From Dipylidium caninum (Eukaryota > Platyhelminthes > Cestoda > Cyclophyllidea > Dipylidiidae): a stretch of DNA of 64,000 nucleotides. The position numbers were made by a program, and so were the translations under genes. Under the pieces are notes generated by a model. The model made no database searches. It was not told where the DNA came from and worked only from the letters and a program-made list of their open reading frames with translations. Below, piece after piece: positions 1-11,600 of this stretch; position 1 is the stretch's first letter; the number at the start of each line of letters is the position of its first letter. The DNA is taken from the NCBI GenBank assembly GCA_017562135.1, contig QEYB01001666.1, positions 1 through 64,000 on the forward strand, written 5' to 3'.

Positions 1-20
1 AAGGGAGAGAGATACGTCGA

Positions 21-345
21 GATTGGGGTGGGTCTCTACCCTACTTCACGAATAAAATGGTTCTTTCGTTGGCACACCATCTGCGTTCTCCGTGATCCTG
101 GCAATCGTCAGTAAACCGCTACTACTGTTTGCTTGTGGCATTTGGTGCATGTTGCAATCACATAAGCTAACCTTGTTCGTCTCCCAGACACCGCCAACCT
201 GCTCTTGGGAACCATGAACAATCCACCTCTCTCTGGCCCATGGCTTCACTCTTCTCACCTCCCCATCATCTACGTCCTATAGGCAGCTCAACCGGTTCGC
301 GAGCATGTTCTCATACGATGTCTCCCTCCTCCAGACAGCTTTCAC
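21..345 (+). pseudogene. Degenerate C-terminal fragment of an SLC1-type transporter (copy A)
   Basis: One open frame from about 74 to 220 reads like the hairpin-2/TM8 region of the SLC1 glutamate transporter family: it begins GTPSAFSVILAIV, where the family has GVPxAGLVTM. No start codon or clear exon borders can be assigned, and the frame closes at a TGA near 221. The nucleotide sequence is recognisably similar to 4647-4990: both contain a GGGTGGGT..TCT..CC..ACTTCAC core followed by CGTTG.CACACC, then GTCTCCCA.ACACCG and CTCCCCATCAT.TACGT in the same order and at similar spacing. I infer that this is the tail of one copy of an SLC1 gene whose body lies upstream of the window. A fast-evolving real exon is possible. 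Functional SLC1 proteins move glutamate or neutral amino acids with sodium across the plasma membrane. Confidence 0.35.
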
Positions 346-2300
346 CTACACTCACTCACTCGACTCCTCACTCACTCAATCAATCAATCAAATCAAATAA
401 ACTCGTCCTGTTCTCCTCCCTTTAACCAATGCCCTCCTCCCGTGCTGTTCAAAAGTCGCAGGAGGCAGTGAGCATTGACTGGCAGTGGGATGCGTTGGTG
501 GGACATTGGTGGAGTATTGTGGGGTGGGAAGTTTTGTGGCAACTGATACCCGCTCTTCATGACACCGACACGACAGGGGTGCACACGAAGACCTTCTGAC
601 GTAAACGACAGGCCCCGTAGACCCGTTCTATGACGATGTGAACCCACTCAACCACCGTTGACACTGGTGCAGTCAACTCACTCTGGCCCACAATGACGCC
701 AATTCACGGCGGTGTGAGTAACGCCGACTTCGCGGGTTGTCATGTCGAAACCCGCACATCCCAGCTGGTACGCAGGTAGGCGAGATTTGCCCGGTAATGT
801 GTTTCACGTCCAGGCAGCATTGGTTGAAACTTCGAAATCAATTTCAACTGAGCTTCCGCACTTACTCCCAACTCTCGAGTAAATTAGTCGACAGAATTAC
901 GATTTCCCGTAAGACGAAGACTTGAAGTGACATCATCAAATGTCCTACACCTTCCGAGACCTACTTTTGTGAGTTCACATCTTCAAGATTTGAGTCTCAC
1001 CTTATATTACCGAACTCTCCCCTCCTTCGTCGCCCTCTATTTTATGACCATTTTACTCATACAACTTTCCCTCCCCGTCCTCCGGACCCACCACCCCACT
1101 CACCCCCTTCTAGAAATATCTTCCCCGACAACCTTGTCAATTTGACTCTTTCTCAGGTAAGTTTTCCCCTCTCATCCACCCGGCAAAAGTTCTCGCTAGC
1201 GCCTCTGAGCAGCACACCAACTTCACTTTTCTCTTTCGCTCACACCGTGTGTCAATTCGCAAGAGTCACTTTCATGCCCCCCAACCTTACAATCTTCTCT
1301 TCCAATTCCTTTCATCTATCTGTTCCATTCACTTTGCCACAGCTACACTTCCCTTTTATCCTCTATACTTTAACACCCCAAGTGGGTTTAATCAACCGCT
1401 CTCCATGCATATTTATTCGGTGGCTTTTCAAAAATGACATCAACTACTGATGATTAAAATCAAATACAGAGAAGAACAACCACTATTCTTTCTCAAGTTT
1501 TTATTTTATATGTTGAATTTTCAGAACCGCCAGTCCGGATTGCGACATATGCGGAATCTCAAAGCCCATCCCGCATTCTAACCTCTCCTTTCCCTCACCC
1601 CCTGAAAAGCGATCCATCAGCTCGTTTCATTGGCGAACGGAGCAGTAAACTTGACGTCGGTAAGATTGTCATTGTTGTGTAAGTGTTAGCATATCAAATT
1701 GTTTTATCATCTACTCATTCGGGCTTTCTCCGATCCCCCTGATCGTCTTCCTTCCTGAAATTCTATCTTTCACACATGTGACACTGTTTGCTCAATGATC
1801 CGACGTACTTGAGCCGGAGACAAAGTGAGCTCCTTAACAGTCCCGCTTGCTTTGTACACTAAGTTGCATAATTTTGTTTACATCCGTCAAAAAAATGTTT
1901 ATCATTTGACGTGAGTAATTTCCACAACGAAAAACAAAAAAAGACTAGCATAAAAGCGGTATTTGGATCAAGTTCTACAAAAGTGCTTCACTTGCAGGCG
2001 AGATTAGCCAAAATGGGCAACAGGGAGACCAAGTTTGAGGAATGTAGTGAAAAGAACACTCTTTCATTGTTACTTTCACCGCTTAAAATTTGGTTGATGC
2101 CATTTTGCCGAAGACTATTCGCCCTCGCCCATAGCCCAGGGAACAACTTTGGCCTCACTGAGACCAAATGACTATACTTAAAATGCCGTGATGATAATTT
2201 TCCCGGCACTCGGGGGAGCGATGTTGTAAATAAGGATCGGTAAATAGGATTAAAATGACTAAAATTTCACAACTTGTCTCAATTTAACGGACCTTAAATT
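346..2300. other. Region with no assignable gene; C/T-rich, possible SLC1 remnants
   Basis: The + strand is pyrimidine-rich with many CTCACT-type runs. The frame at 990-1145 gives a hydrophobic stretch followed by a P..LL...SPT pattern that loosely recalls the SLC1 segment at 3450-3580, but the match is too weak to call. No RNA gene or complete reading frame was recognised. Confidence 0.4.
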
Positions 2301-2338
2301 ATTTTGCAATTGTTTTGCCCCTCTCTCTCTTAACGACT

Positions 2339-2517
2339 GTTGCGTTATTCCATCTCTACTGCACGACCTTTACCTGCCACGCCGTAGAGAGGAGCACAAC
2401 AGATCGACAAGGCCACTTTGTCTGTGATGGGGATAGCCGAGACTGCGGCTGTCCAGTTCCACACTTCCCCTTCTTTCGAAATGGAAGACACTTTTGCCGT
2501 CTACTTGATGTATCGTA
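2339..2517 (+). other. Possible exon coding a hydrophobic leader and Cys-rich segment
   Basis: An open frame without an ATG reads a hydrophobic run (LLTTVALFHLYCTTFTC) followed by a segment with six cysteines, including a VCDGDSRDCGCP pattern. A possible acceptor (CACGCCGTAG at 2379-2388) and a possible donor (GAT then GTATCG near 2509) flank the Cys-rich half. I do not recognise the family. It could be an exon of a secreted or extracellular protein, or chance. No homologous neighbour supports it. Confidence 0.2.
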
Positions 2518-3351
2518 ATTTCGGGTTTCTGGTGAAGGGACATGTATAAAAAGCGGGTTTTTGTTTAGAAATATGGGAATAGTCTCTGACAAATTTATAA
2601 GGGAGGCATAAAGTGCATCTATTGTCATGTGCAGGACTGGAGAGTGAGGCCTTAGGGTAATAAACTTCCATCCGCCTGAAAACTGCTTAGGGGGTAAACA
2701 AATTTTATCAAGGAGTGTTAATGCGAAAGAAGGAATTACGCACTAGGGGAAGAAAGTGCAAATTCCGCTCAAAATTTTTGCTTGAAAAGTAGTAAATAAA
2801 TAGAGATGAGAAGTAGAAATGAGAGGTGTCAGGTAAGCATTAAAAATTCTACTCCTTGTAGATAGTTAAGAAATAAAGGGGACAAATCCGAAGGGGAGAA
2901 TGCCACGTGATTAACCGGTAAGGTGAAATCGCAAAAAGGCACAATTCGAGTCATCTAGAAAGGCGCACGTCAATCCGACAACGTCTTGACTCCAGGGGGT
3001 GCACAAACTCCATGCCTTAACCAAGACACTGCACACACTTCCACTTCTCTGCCAAACGCGTTCCACTTGATCCACGCACTCACCCACTCGCGTCTCCTCA
3101 TCACAACTCACTCACGCGCCACCCCACGGCGTTCGGTGCCTCTCCTCCTTCACCGCACCCTCACCCTCACCATCTCCACTTCCCATCTCCAATTCCTTTC
3201 CTCCGTCTTTGGCATGGTTACTCGTCCCACCAGCACCAACACCAACACCAACACCCACTACCCTCTCCCAGTCGCCATCTCGCATCGCATGCTCCTCCAC
3301 TTCACAGCCACACTTCACATCATCGCTCACTCAACTCGTCTTTCCCAACAG

Positions 3352-4050
3352 GGTTACACCCGTGGGTGTCATGTTCATGGTGATGAAGCTCGATTGCAAG
3401 TGGAGGACATCACCAGCACCTTCATTTCCCTCGGATTCTTCGTCCTCCTCAACTTCGTCGGACAATTTACCCACTTCATCTTCTTGCTCCTCAGCATTGT
3501 GGTTTTGTGCAAAAACCCATTCAGCATCCTCAAGTACGCCTTCCCCACCTACTTCATCTCGTTCGCAACAACCAGCGCGTGAGTTTATCACTTTAACGTG
3601 TTTGACATCTTCATTTATGCCTTTCTGATCTTCCTTCTCCTCTTTCACCTCTTGCCTTTCTCTCCGTCTCTGCTCCTTCTCACTCTCTGCGTCGCCCTCA
3701 ATAACCTCGCCATTGATCTCAGCTGTGACTCTTCTTTCAGGGTGGTTTCCTTACCCAAAGCCTTCATCGCCTGTGACTCATTTGGCATTCCAAAACCAAT
3801 TTCACGTTTCGTGATTCCATTCGCCGGCACCATGAAGAGCGACGGATCAGCCGTGTTCATTGCTGCCTCCTGTTTCTTCGTCGCTCAACAGGAGGGAGTG
3901 GAACTTGACGCTGGCAAGGTCGTCATCGTGATGTAGGTTCCACCGCATCACCCATTTAATGTGCATCCCGTTCACCGTCATCCCACTAGACTCATATCTT
4001 CTTTCGGTTAGAATACTGACAACACTTCCCAAAAAACCAGGCACCGACAG
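3352..4050 (+). pseudogene. SLC1-type amino acid transporter fragment, three exons, frame broken
   Basis: Proposed exons are 3352-3578, 3741-3932 and, weakly, 4012-4050; intron phases (2, 2) agree. The first exon opens with TPVGVMFMVMK, matching the SPLGIFxLIxGK motif of SLC1 proteins. It continues in another frame with LLLSIVVLCKNPFSIL, matching the TM6 end with its RKNPF motif, so there is a frame break near 3390-3400. The second exon reads ISRFVIPFAGTMKSDGSAV, then FFVAQQEGVELDAGKVVIV. This aligns with RFVLPVGATINMDGTALYE and the TM7-hairpin 2 segment. The NMDGT motif, which binds sodium and substrate in functional members, is replaced by KSDGS. With the frame break this argues for a decayed copy, though a diverged paralogue with one sequencing error is possible. 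SLC1 proteins are plasma-membrane symporters. Confidence 0.55.
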
Positions 4051-4646
4051 GTTTGTCGCAATTAAAATCTTCTAATCACTTGGAGTGGGTGAACATAGCG
4101 TCACTCCACTTGAGAGTTCATTGAGTAGGTGCATTATCGAGTACTCACACCCCAAACTAATTCATTGCTACGTTTATCATACAATGCTGGGGACTAAGAG
4201 GTCTAGAACTACCTCGACCCAATTGCCAACTTGTCGAGAAAAAGTAGGTGACTGCTTCTCTCTGCCGTGTCTAGGGATGCCATGGGGCTCTTCCAACTTC
4301 GAATGCTACGGCATTTACACTTTCACACGACACCCCATCCCGTGCCACCCAACTCCACCCAGCTCACACAACGTCACCCTCACCCAGTCCTGATCCCCAT
4401 TTTATTTTCGTATATCCGTGAGAAGCACTTTCAGCTCTGTCACTTGTCACTACACCCCTTTCAGTCCATCGACGCAAATCGCAGTACCAACCCAAAATCC
4501 CAGGTGAGAACACCCTTGGACCGCCTACTTCGTCCCTGTTCTCCTAACCTCCTTCGTTGTGGTGGCCAAATCTTCCAACAATAATCCGCCAACACCTGTG
4601 GCACCAGTAGGACAGTTAATACTGCTGTCTAGCGTTGCTCACGTCG

Positions 4647-4990
4647 AGTTTGGGTGGGTATCTGCCCGACTTCACAATCGCATGGACCTAACGTTGCCAC
4701 ACCCATCTTGTCAAGATGCCAGCTAACCTCGTGATTGTGTGAATCAGATCGATCCTCGCCCCACCCACTATGTCTGTATCGGGTGGTGCAATTTTAACCA
4801 CAGTTCCTTTTGTTGTCTCCCACACCGAGATTCGACTGTTGAGGTCATGAAGAACCCTACTCTCGTGTGTCAACCATCACTTTGGTAAATCCACCTTTTC
4901 TTCCCAAATTCGCGTCTTTTCTCACTTTTCACTCCCCATCATTTACGTAATAACAGCGTCAACCGTTGTCGCGACTAGCCTAGACAACTT
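4647..4990 (+). pseudogene. Degenerate C-terminal fragment of an SLC1-type transporter (copy B)
   Basis: This segment is the second member of the duplicated pair with 21-345. The frame at about 4746-4850 gives TMSVSGGAILTTVPF then VVSHTEIRLL, which resembles the TM8 end of SLC1 proteins (TMVNVLGDAFGAGIV, then a LSRHEL-type tail). Stop codons in all three frames prevent one continuous reading through the whole segment. Its position 0.6 kb downstream of the SLC1 exons at 3352-4050 fits the C-terminus of the same gene copy. Orientation and family are inferred from weak similarity. Confidence 0.35.
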
Positions 4991-4999
4991 CCACCCTAT

Positions 5000-5670
5000 G
5001 CTTACTTATCCACCTTCAACTAACTGCACACTTCTCATGGCAGCGCAGTGATGGGAATTGTGAGATACTAGGAGAAACTTGAAGGCCTTTTTCAGCATAA
5101 AACGGAGGAAGAATAAATTTTCTCAAGTCAGCGAAATAACTGGTCCATAATGTACGTGTCATAGAGAGGCGGAGGGAAACTCTTTGGAAAACAGAATAAC
5201 GGTGACAAATTCGAGCGTCTCTTGAAAAAATCATTGACCACTACGAAAAGGTCGCCTACCGCCACGTTTTTCTGCGCGCCAACTATAGTCATCCCATCAA
5301 CCGTTGCACTGCACAGTTCGGGTCAACTCATAAAATATACCTTCTCCCCTCACCTCCCTCCGTTGAAGACACCCTCTCGTACACACACCACAAAAAACAT
5401 ATCGCCAATTTTACGCTCCGATGTATACAAAACGGTGAAAAGAGGATGGGAAATACACGATAAAAATAATCTAGAATCGCAAACCATACAAAGAAGATAT
5501 CCGATGAGAGGCCGAGGTGAGGGAAGACCGAAGGTAGTGAGTTAAAGGGGGAAGAAAGTGGGAGGAACATAAAGGCAAAATTTGAGAGCAGGGGAGGAGG
5601 GTAAATCAGAGTAGACGAGAGGAGATAAGGGAAAAGGTAAGACGAGGAGGGGGGAGTGAAAAATCGTTTA
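5000..5670. other. Intergenic stretch between SLC1 remnant and ABCG gene
   Basis: No gene was recognised. From about 5520 to 5660 the + strand is purine-rich (GGGAAGAAAGTGGGAGGAA and similar). This part lies just past the stop codon of the ABCG gene on the - strand and may be its 3' untranslated region. No AATAAA was found close to that stop. Confidence 0.4.
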
Positions 5671-5673
5671 GAT

Positions 5674-8600
5674 TCAATAGGTCTTTGTGAATCGGAGGCG
5701 AACGTAACACAGAAAGAAGATCACGAATGTCATTACCACCAGGGCGAAGATGTTGCTATATACCTGCCAACGTGTCTCGAACATCATCGCCCTCGACCTC
5801 AAAAACTCGTCTCCGCTAATGCTACACAAAACGATATTTCAATGTCAAGTAACCTCGCAACCACAAACACGTCCCGAAATTAACCCATTTCCACCTACCC
5901 GTCTACCTGTACCCTACCCACCTGCACATCCTCTTCGACACTACTTGCCCCTTTCTGTCCGTCACATTCACCTCACCACATTCCGAGCACACCTCACCCC
6001 CGCCTCACCTCACCTCACCGCACCTCACCCACCTCACCTCACCTCAACCTCACTCACCTCACCTCACCTCACCGCACCGCACCTAACCCTCCCACTACCA
6101 CCGACTCTCCCTCACCTCAACACCTCATCCACCTTTCTCCCACACTACTACCCACTTCTACTCCACTCACACCGTCGCCACCTTAACCCAACTTTCACTG
6201 CTAACTCACTTCTCACGCACTCACACACTCACGCACTCACTCACTCTCTCTCATCCACTTCTTCACCCATTCACTCACTAACTCGCCTACATCAGCCTCT
6301 CTGTCACACGTGCAGACACTAACAACCATCCCTACTCACTCATTTTCTAGTGGCATCATTTAACTCACAACTCACCAGTGGGCAGCACATCCAGCTCGCC
6401 TCCAGCAAATGGTCCCGACGAGGCCTCACGACCCGACGATGTGTTTGCTCGTCTCCGCACAGAACATCACTCCCTCCATCTCGTTTATAGACATCGCGGA
6501 GAGAGCATACCAGAAGATCGACAAGTATGACACCAACCCAGCCACCACGCGACACCACGTTCAGCAGAAATCCACCAAATGTCTACAAAGAGGGGAACAT
6601 TTACATTACATCACATCACATCACATCACATCACATCACATCACATCACATCACATCACATCACATCATCACACGTCACATCACACCACGCCACATCACA
6701 TAACACAACACAACACAACACAACAAACAAAACAAAACAAGATGCAATTATCTATCACCCACACCATCCCACTCCAGCTTTCTACAAACTTCCCCTCCCC
6801 TTCCCCCCCTCCCCCTCCGCTCTCCTTCAGCTCTACGTCTCCCGTGTCCTCGCGGTGCCCTCAAGTAAGAAGGAGGCATAAAAGCCACGCTTACCATCAT
6901 GAAGGACAAGATGATTCCCGAAGCAGCATACCCCAAGGCAACATGGTCGAAGACGAGTATGCTAAAGATGACCAAGGCGGTTGAGGCCGCTCCCATGCAG
7001 AGACAGGCTGCTTCCCAGAAGAGCATAGCAGTGAGACTCTTGCGTAGGCCCACCATGAAATAGAGGATGGGGAAGAAGAAGAGGACGGGACCTAATTTTA
7101 GCGGCAGCACCTCACACACCACCTTGGCGAGGAAGTACATTGAGGTCTGGTAGAATCCACAAGCTCGCTCGTGTCTGGAAAAAAACATTATTTTCCTGAC
7201 TTATCTGCACATTGGAAATTCTCTCAAGTTGTCAAACCAATGGGCTTACTTGAATCGAGCCCGATCCTGAATAAAAATGTCCACGGCATTTCCATTGAAA
7301 TAAGCTAATTCAAGGCAAAGGAAATAGAACAGGCCGGTACGGTCTTGAATGCCCGCAGCACTTGAAGATCCTAGTTGGTAGTAAACTGCTCCAAGAATGA
7401 GGGTGAAAATTGCAACTCCAATAAATGGTACAGCCACCCCGTTAGGATTTCTAAATAAATCATATCAACTTGTATTTATTGTTTCATTTTATTAGAATGG
7501 CGAATATCTAAAGCCCACCTCACGGTGTCTAGAAATCCTCGACCAGATAGGATTAGAAATTGACGATACAGAGGCACTGATCGATAGGAACTTTTCCATT
7601 TCTCCATATCACAGCATTTTCTCTCCCCTCTTTCAAGTGACATCTGTTCATCCTGTGTAGAGCCAACAAAAACGTCATCATAGAAGGATGTCGAGTCGAT
7701 CCTTGGGATATTTTCCATCTCTCGTTTTCGCGAATTAGTCAATTCACTCTCCCGAGATCTAAAATTCCCATGGCAGAGTGTAAAGAGCAGCAGTAGTATC
7801 GAATGGAGCCTACAAAATACTAGCCTATTGCAAAGTCACTGGCAAATAAAAATTGCGTAGGTGACTTGAGTTGGCACAATAACGTACTTGTATTTACTGG
7901 CATTGATCACCAGTGGACTCAGTTCTGCTTCACTTCCGCTGCCACTAACGCTATGGAAGTGGTTGGAAGAACACTCACTAGACATCTGCTTGGGAGATTT
8001 ATGGAGGCTGCTCCACGTGCTAAAAATGCACTTCGCCTCGCTCACCCATCTAAATGTTAACAGGGAAAAAAAAATCACTGCCTATCATTCGTAAACTCCT
8101 CCCAACTAAGAACAGAGGCGTCATCGCCAGAAAAGTAGTTGCTCACTGGGAACCGACGGATTAACCGCCCCGTGTTGTAGCGGCACAGATATGTTAAAGT
8201 GATATGACAGATATGGCAAACTGATTATAACTAAGCTTAAAACACCAAAACGGATGCCCACTGCTTTAGGGAGGCTTCGGCTTCATGGCACCAACTAAAA
8301 CGCCATTTTCATTCCTGTGGCAATTTTTTTACCCATTCTAGCTAACTGGTTCGCATAAACGTGGAGTAGTTAACATTGAGTGGAAAACTTACGAAGACCA
8401 TCCCACAGATACCTCAAAAATCCTCTGAAGCAATTTGGCCCGGAGTGGACTAATCGACAGCCGTCTGGGGTCGACGGTAACTAAGAGTGAGGTAAGAAAG
8501 GTAGAAATAAAATAGGGCTTCCAACCACATGAATGTGTCGTTTTTATCGTTTTCGTCAATATACAGGCTTATGTTTCAAGAGTTTACTGCTTTAGCTTTA

Positions 8601-11600
8601 TGACAGTACGGGTCTTAAAAATGGGTGTGTTGGTGTGGAAAAGTTACCGGAATTACAAAAATTGTCATGATCACGTTCACAAATCTTTAATACAAACGAA
8701 TAAAACAGTTTCCACTTTCTGCGCTAACAATGAAATCCTCAAAAAGGCAGTCAAAAGTCTGTGTGAAGTATCACCACGGGTTTTAAGCGTTTTCATTGGG
8801 ATAAAAAACAGTACGTTTCAAACTCCTTAATCAGCCCTAAAAAACACTTTCTCTGTCGGAGTTCTTCCATTAAAATTATTTCTAGTTGTTGAGTCCCATC
8901 CCTTCCCAAAGAATGCCTCGAACGATGTCTGTAGGGGTTTGAAGAACCTCCTCCTGGAGCAGCACTATTTGCTGTCTTGTTTTTTAAGCTCTGAGCCTAA
9001 GGCAGTCAATCGCACAGAGGTCAACAATAATCTAATGGCATTCTTTGGGGAGTTGAAGTGTGTTTCCCCTCGCCTAGCCCCAATCTCGTGTCAGGTAGGA
9101 AGACATTAGTCCGATTGCAAGGTTGTTTAATCAACCTGTCAATTACCTTGAGCAGGCTCGACGGCGATTGGCTCCTCCTCCACCCTTTCGTCCAATGGGA
9201 GACGGCTTCGGGCCTCTAAGGGGAGGTCCTCGTGCAGCAAATCAATAAAGAAGTCAGCGGGATTTTCGCGTGCACTCACTTTGTACCCTGGAAAGGGAAG
9301 TCCTTCAACACACCCAAGCTCATGACGCACGAGGAGAATGTCAGTTTAGGTAATTCGTCGGTAAGGTTCATTGACAGGCAAACATGTGATTTTGAAAATC
9401 GCAAATTACGAGACAGGAAAATTAGGTAGTTGACTAAAGTGTTTAATTATGTAATTCAGTAACGTATTACGAATTTTGCTTAGTGAAAAGAGGAACTGTC
9501 GTAATTGAAAGTCAAAAGTTCTCCAACGAATACGCAATGTTGCACACTTATTTTTAAATGTCCCATATTTCTTCTGTTGTTATGCCTTGTTTTCGCATGG
9601 ACACTATGTCTTGAAGACTTGATGTTCCATTTAAGGTGCACCCAGCTAAAGTGATGTTTCGGCATCCAAAAGTCATAATAAGACATGCACACATTAACAC
9701 GGACTTCCGACCGGGTCAACACAGCGTCGTACCCACTCAATTCCCTAAGAGTAAATCACATTCTATTAGTGAGAAAAATTCACGAGTGTACCGTGAGTCG
9801 AGGTAATTATCCTTCCGCAAGGAGGGTTTTGTAGCAATTCAAGATGTGAAATATGAAACCGTAGAGGATTACTCAAACCCTATCAGATCTCCCCAATGGG
9901 ATGGCGATGCATCACCATCCTCAAACAATTCAGAAGGGAAAAGCACCAAAAACCACAAGGGGGACAGAGGAGCCACGCAACGACTTATTCTCCGATCCTC
10001 ACAATCCCCATATGCAAATTCACCCAATTAACCAGTTTTGGTAGTTCCTTTCGTCTAGAGAGGCTGTGTCTCAGAAACTACTTTTTAATGCGATAGGGAA
10101 ACAGTTGTGGGACCCCTAAAATCTGTATTTGTAGACACGGTTGGCCGTGTCTGAACATGAGCACACTGTTTTCCATACAGACGGATGATAAGGAGAGCAA
10201 AGTCGAATAAAGTGATATATAAAAATGTAAATGAACTTTAACGAACGTTAATTATTTAAGTTGAACGGTTAAGGCCAAAAACTACCGCGTTACGGAAAGC
10301 TATAGACAACCTGTTACACCAACAACAGAACCGTAGTAGGCTCACACTGGCGCTGAAATAAACTCAAATGAATTAGTTTGGTTGGTTACAAGAGTCAAAG
10401 TAACTAAGAGTGTGAGAGGAACATTGAGGCGTGTCAATAGGAACTGACGAAGGGGATGAACCCACCCAAGGCGCGGAAGTAGTTCAGAGGCGCGCTTTCG
10501 GTCACTGGCCCATGGTAGATTGTACGCCCGTTGCAAAGGAGGGTGAGCGAGTCAAAGAGTCGGTAGATGGACGAATTGGGTTGATGAATTGACATAATGA
10601 TTGTCTTCCCATCGGCCGTCAGTCTACAGGGACAATCTCTCACACGTTGAGAAAAATGGGATGGTAATAAAAATGACGGTAAATCCAACTGCTGCATTGA
10701 ATTACACAAAGTAGCTGTACACTTAACACGATCCATTTTATCTTGTGCTTTGAATAACGCGATTTTTAGGTAAGGGCTAATTGAACCCCCGAGGAGACAA
10801 CAAGTAAACAAAGTCGTTCGCAAAGTGACCTGAACGAATACAGTCTTCAACGACCACATCAACGCGTTCTCACCCTTCCTCAGGCCTATTTCAGAACATT
10901 CAGTCACGCAAGCCACAGGGCAGTAGTAAATGCGGCAGTCTCAATGCATTTAAAAGACTGTCTGGAATGCGGAGACAACATCACGTAGCTATCACAAGCA
11001 GATAATGTAAACAGTATATCCTGGAGAATAGATAGGCGAAACTGAGGTCTTTTAACACATCTGACTGGAACGGGAGAGAGTCCACCATATTTACCAGCCT
11101 AGACTGTGAAATTAAGCAGTCTGGCACTAGCATTTAGACTTCAGAAACCCATATGAATGTGTATTTATGCTCGATTTTGAGCTTTTCCTCCAAATCGTCT
11201 TATTTCGCGGATTTTAGGCATGCTTTTAATATTTTCAACCAGTCAAATCAGCACAAAACAGGGCTAGTGCTCTCGATCAAATGAATATATACATTGCGTA
11301 CCCTTTACTAGCTTCTTTGGCCTAATTTATTGTCACCCTGGTTCCCTTTTCTGAGCACACAGTCTGGGAAACAAAGGTGAACGTTTTAAGGGCTAGGTGG
11401 GCCAAAACACCTTTTTTTCCCTATGGGAAGGGACTTACAAGGTCGGCTTTATGGCATTATCATTCCTAAACCGAGGTCCAATCTCTGTTTTTGTTTTTTT
11501 CAGAAAGTTTTCCTACCGTCGTGAAACATTTGCCTGTTTAATGCATTTTATGAACTTGCTTCAGCAGCGCCCTGAACTTCAAGTGCATCCACGCATAAAC

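Noticed and set aside
3112..3648. Acidic open frames on the - strand opposite the SLC1 exons
   Set aside because: They are antisense shadows of the SLC1-like exons, which show the family motifs on the + strand.
5990..6740. Pentanucleotide arrays considered as CRISPR-like repeats
   Set aside because: They are simple tandem repeats without spacers, in a eukaryotic intron.
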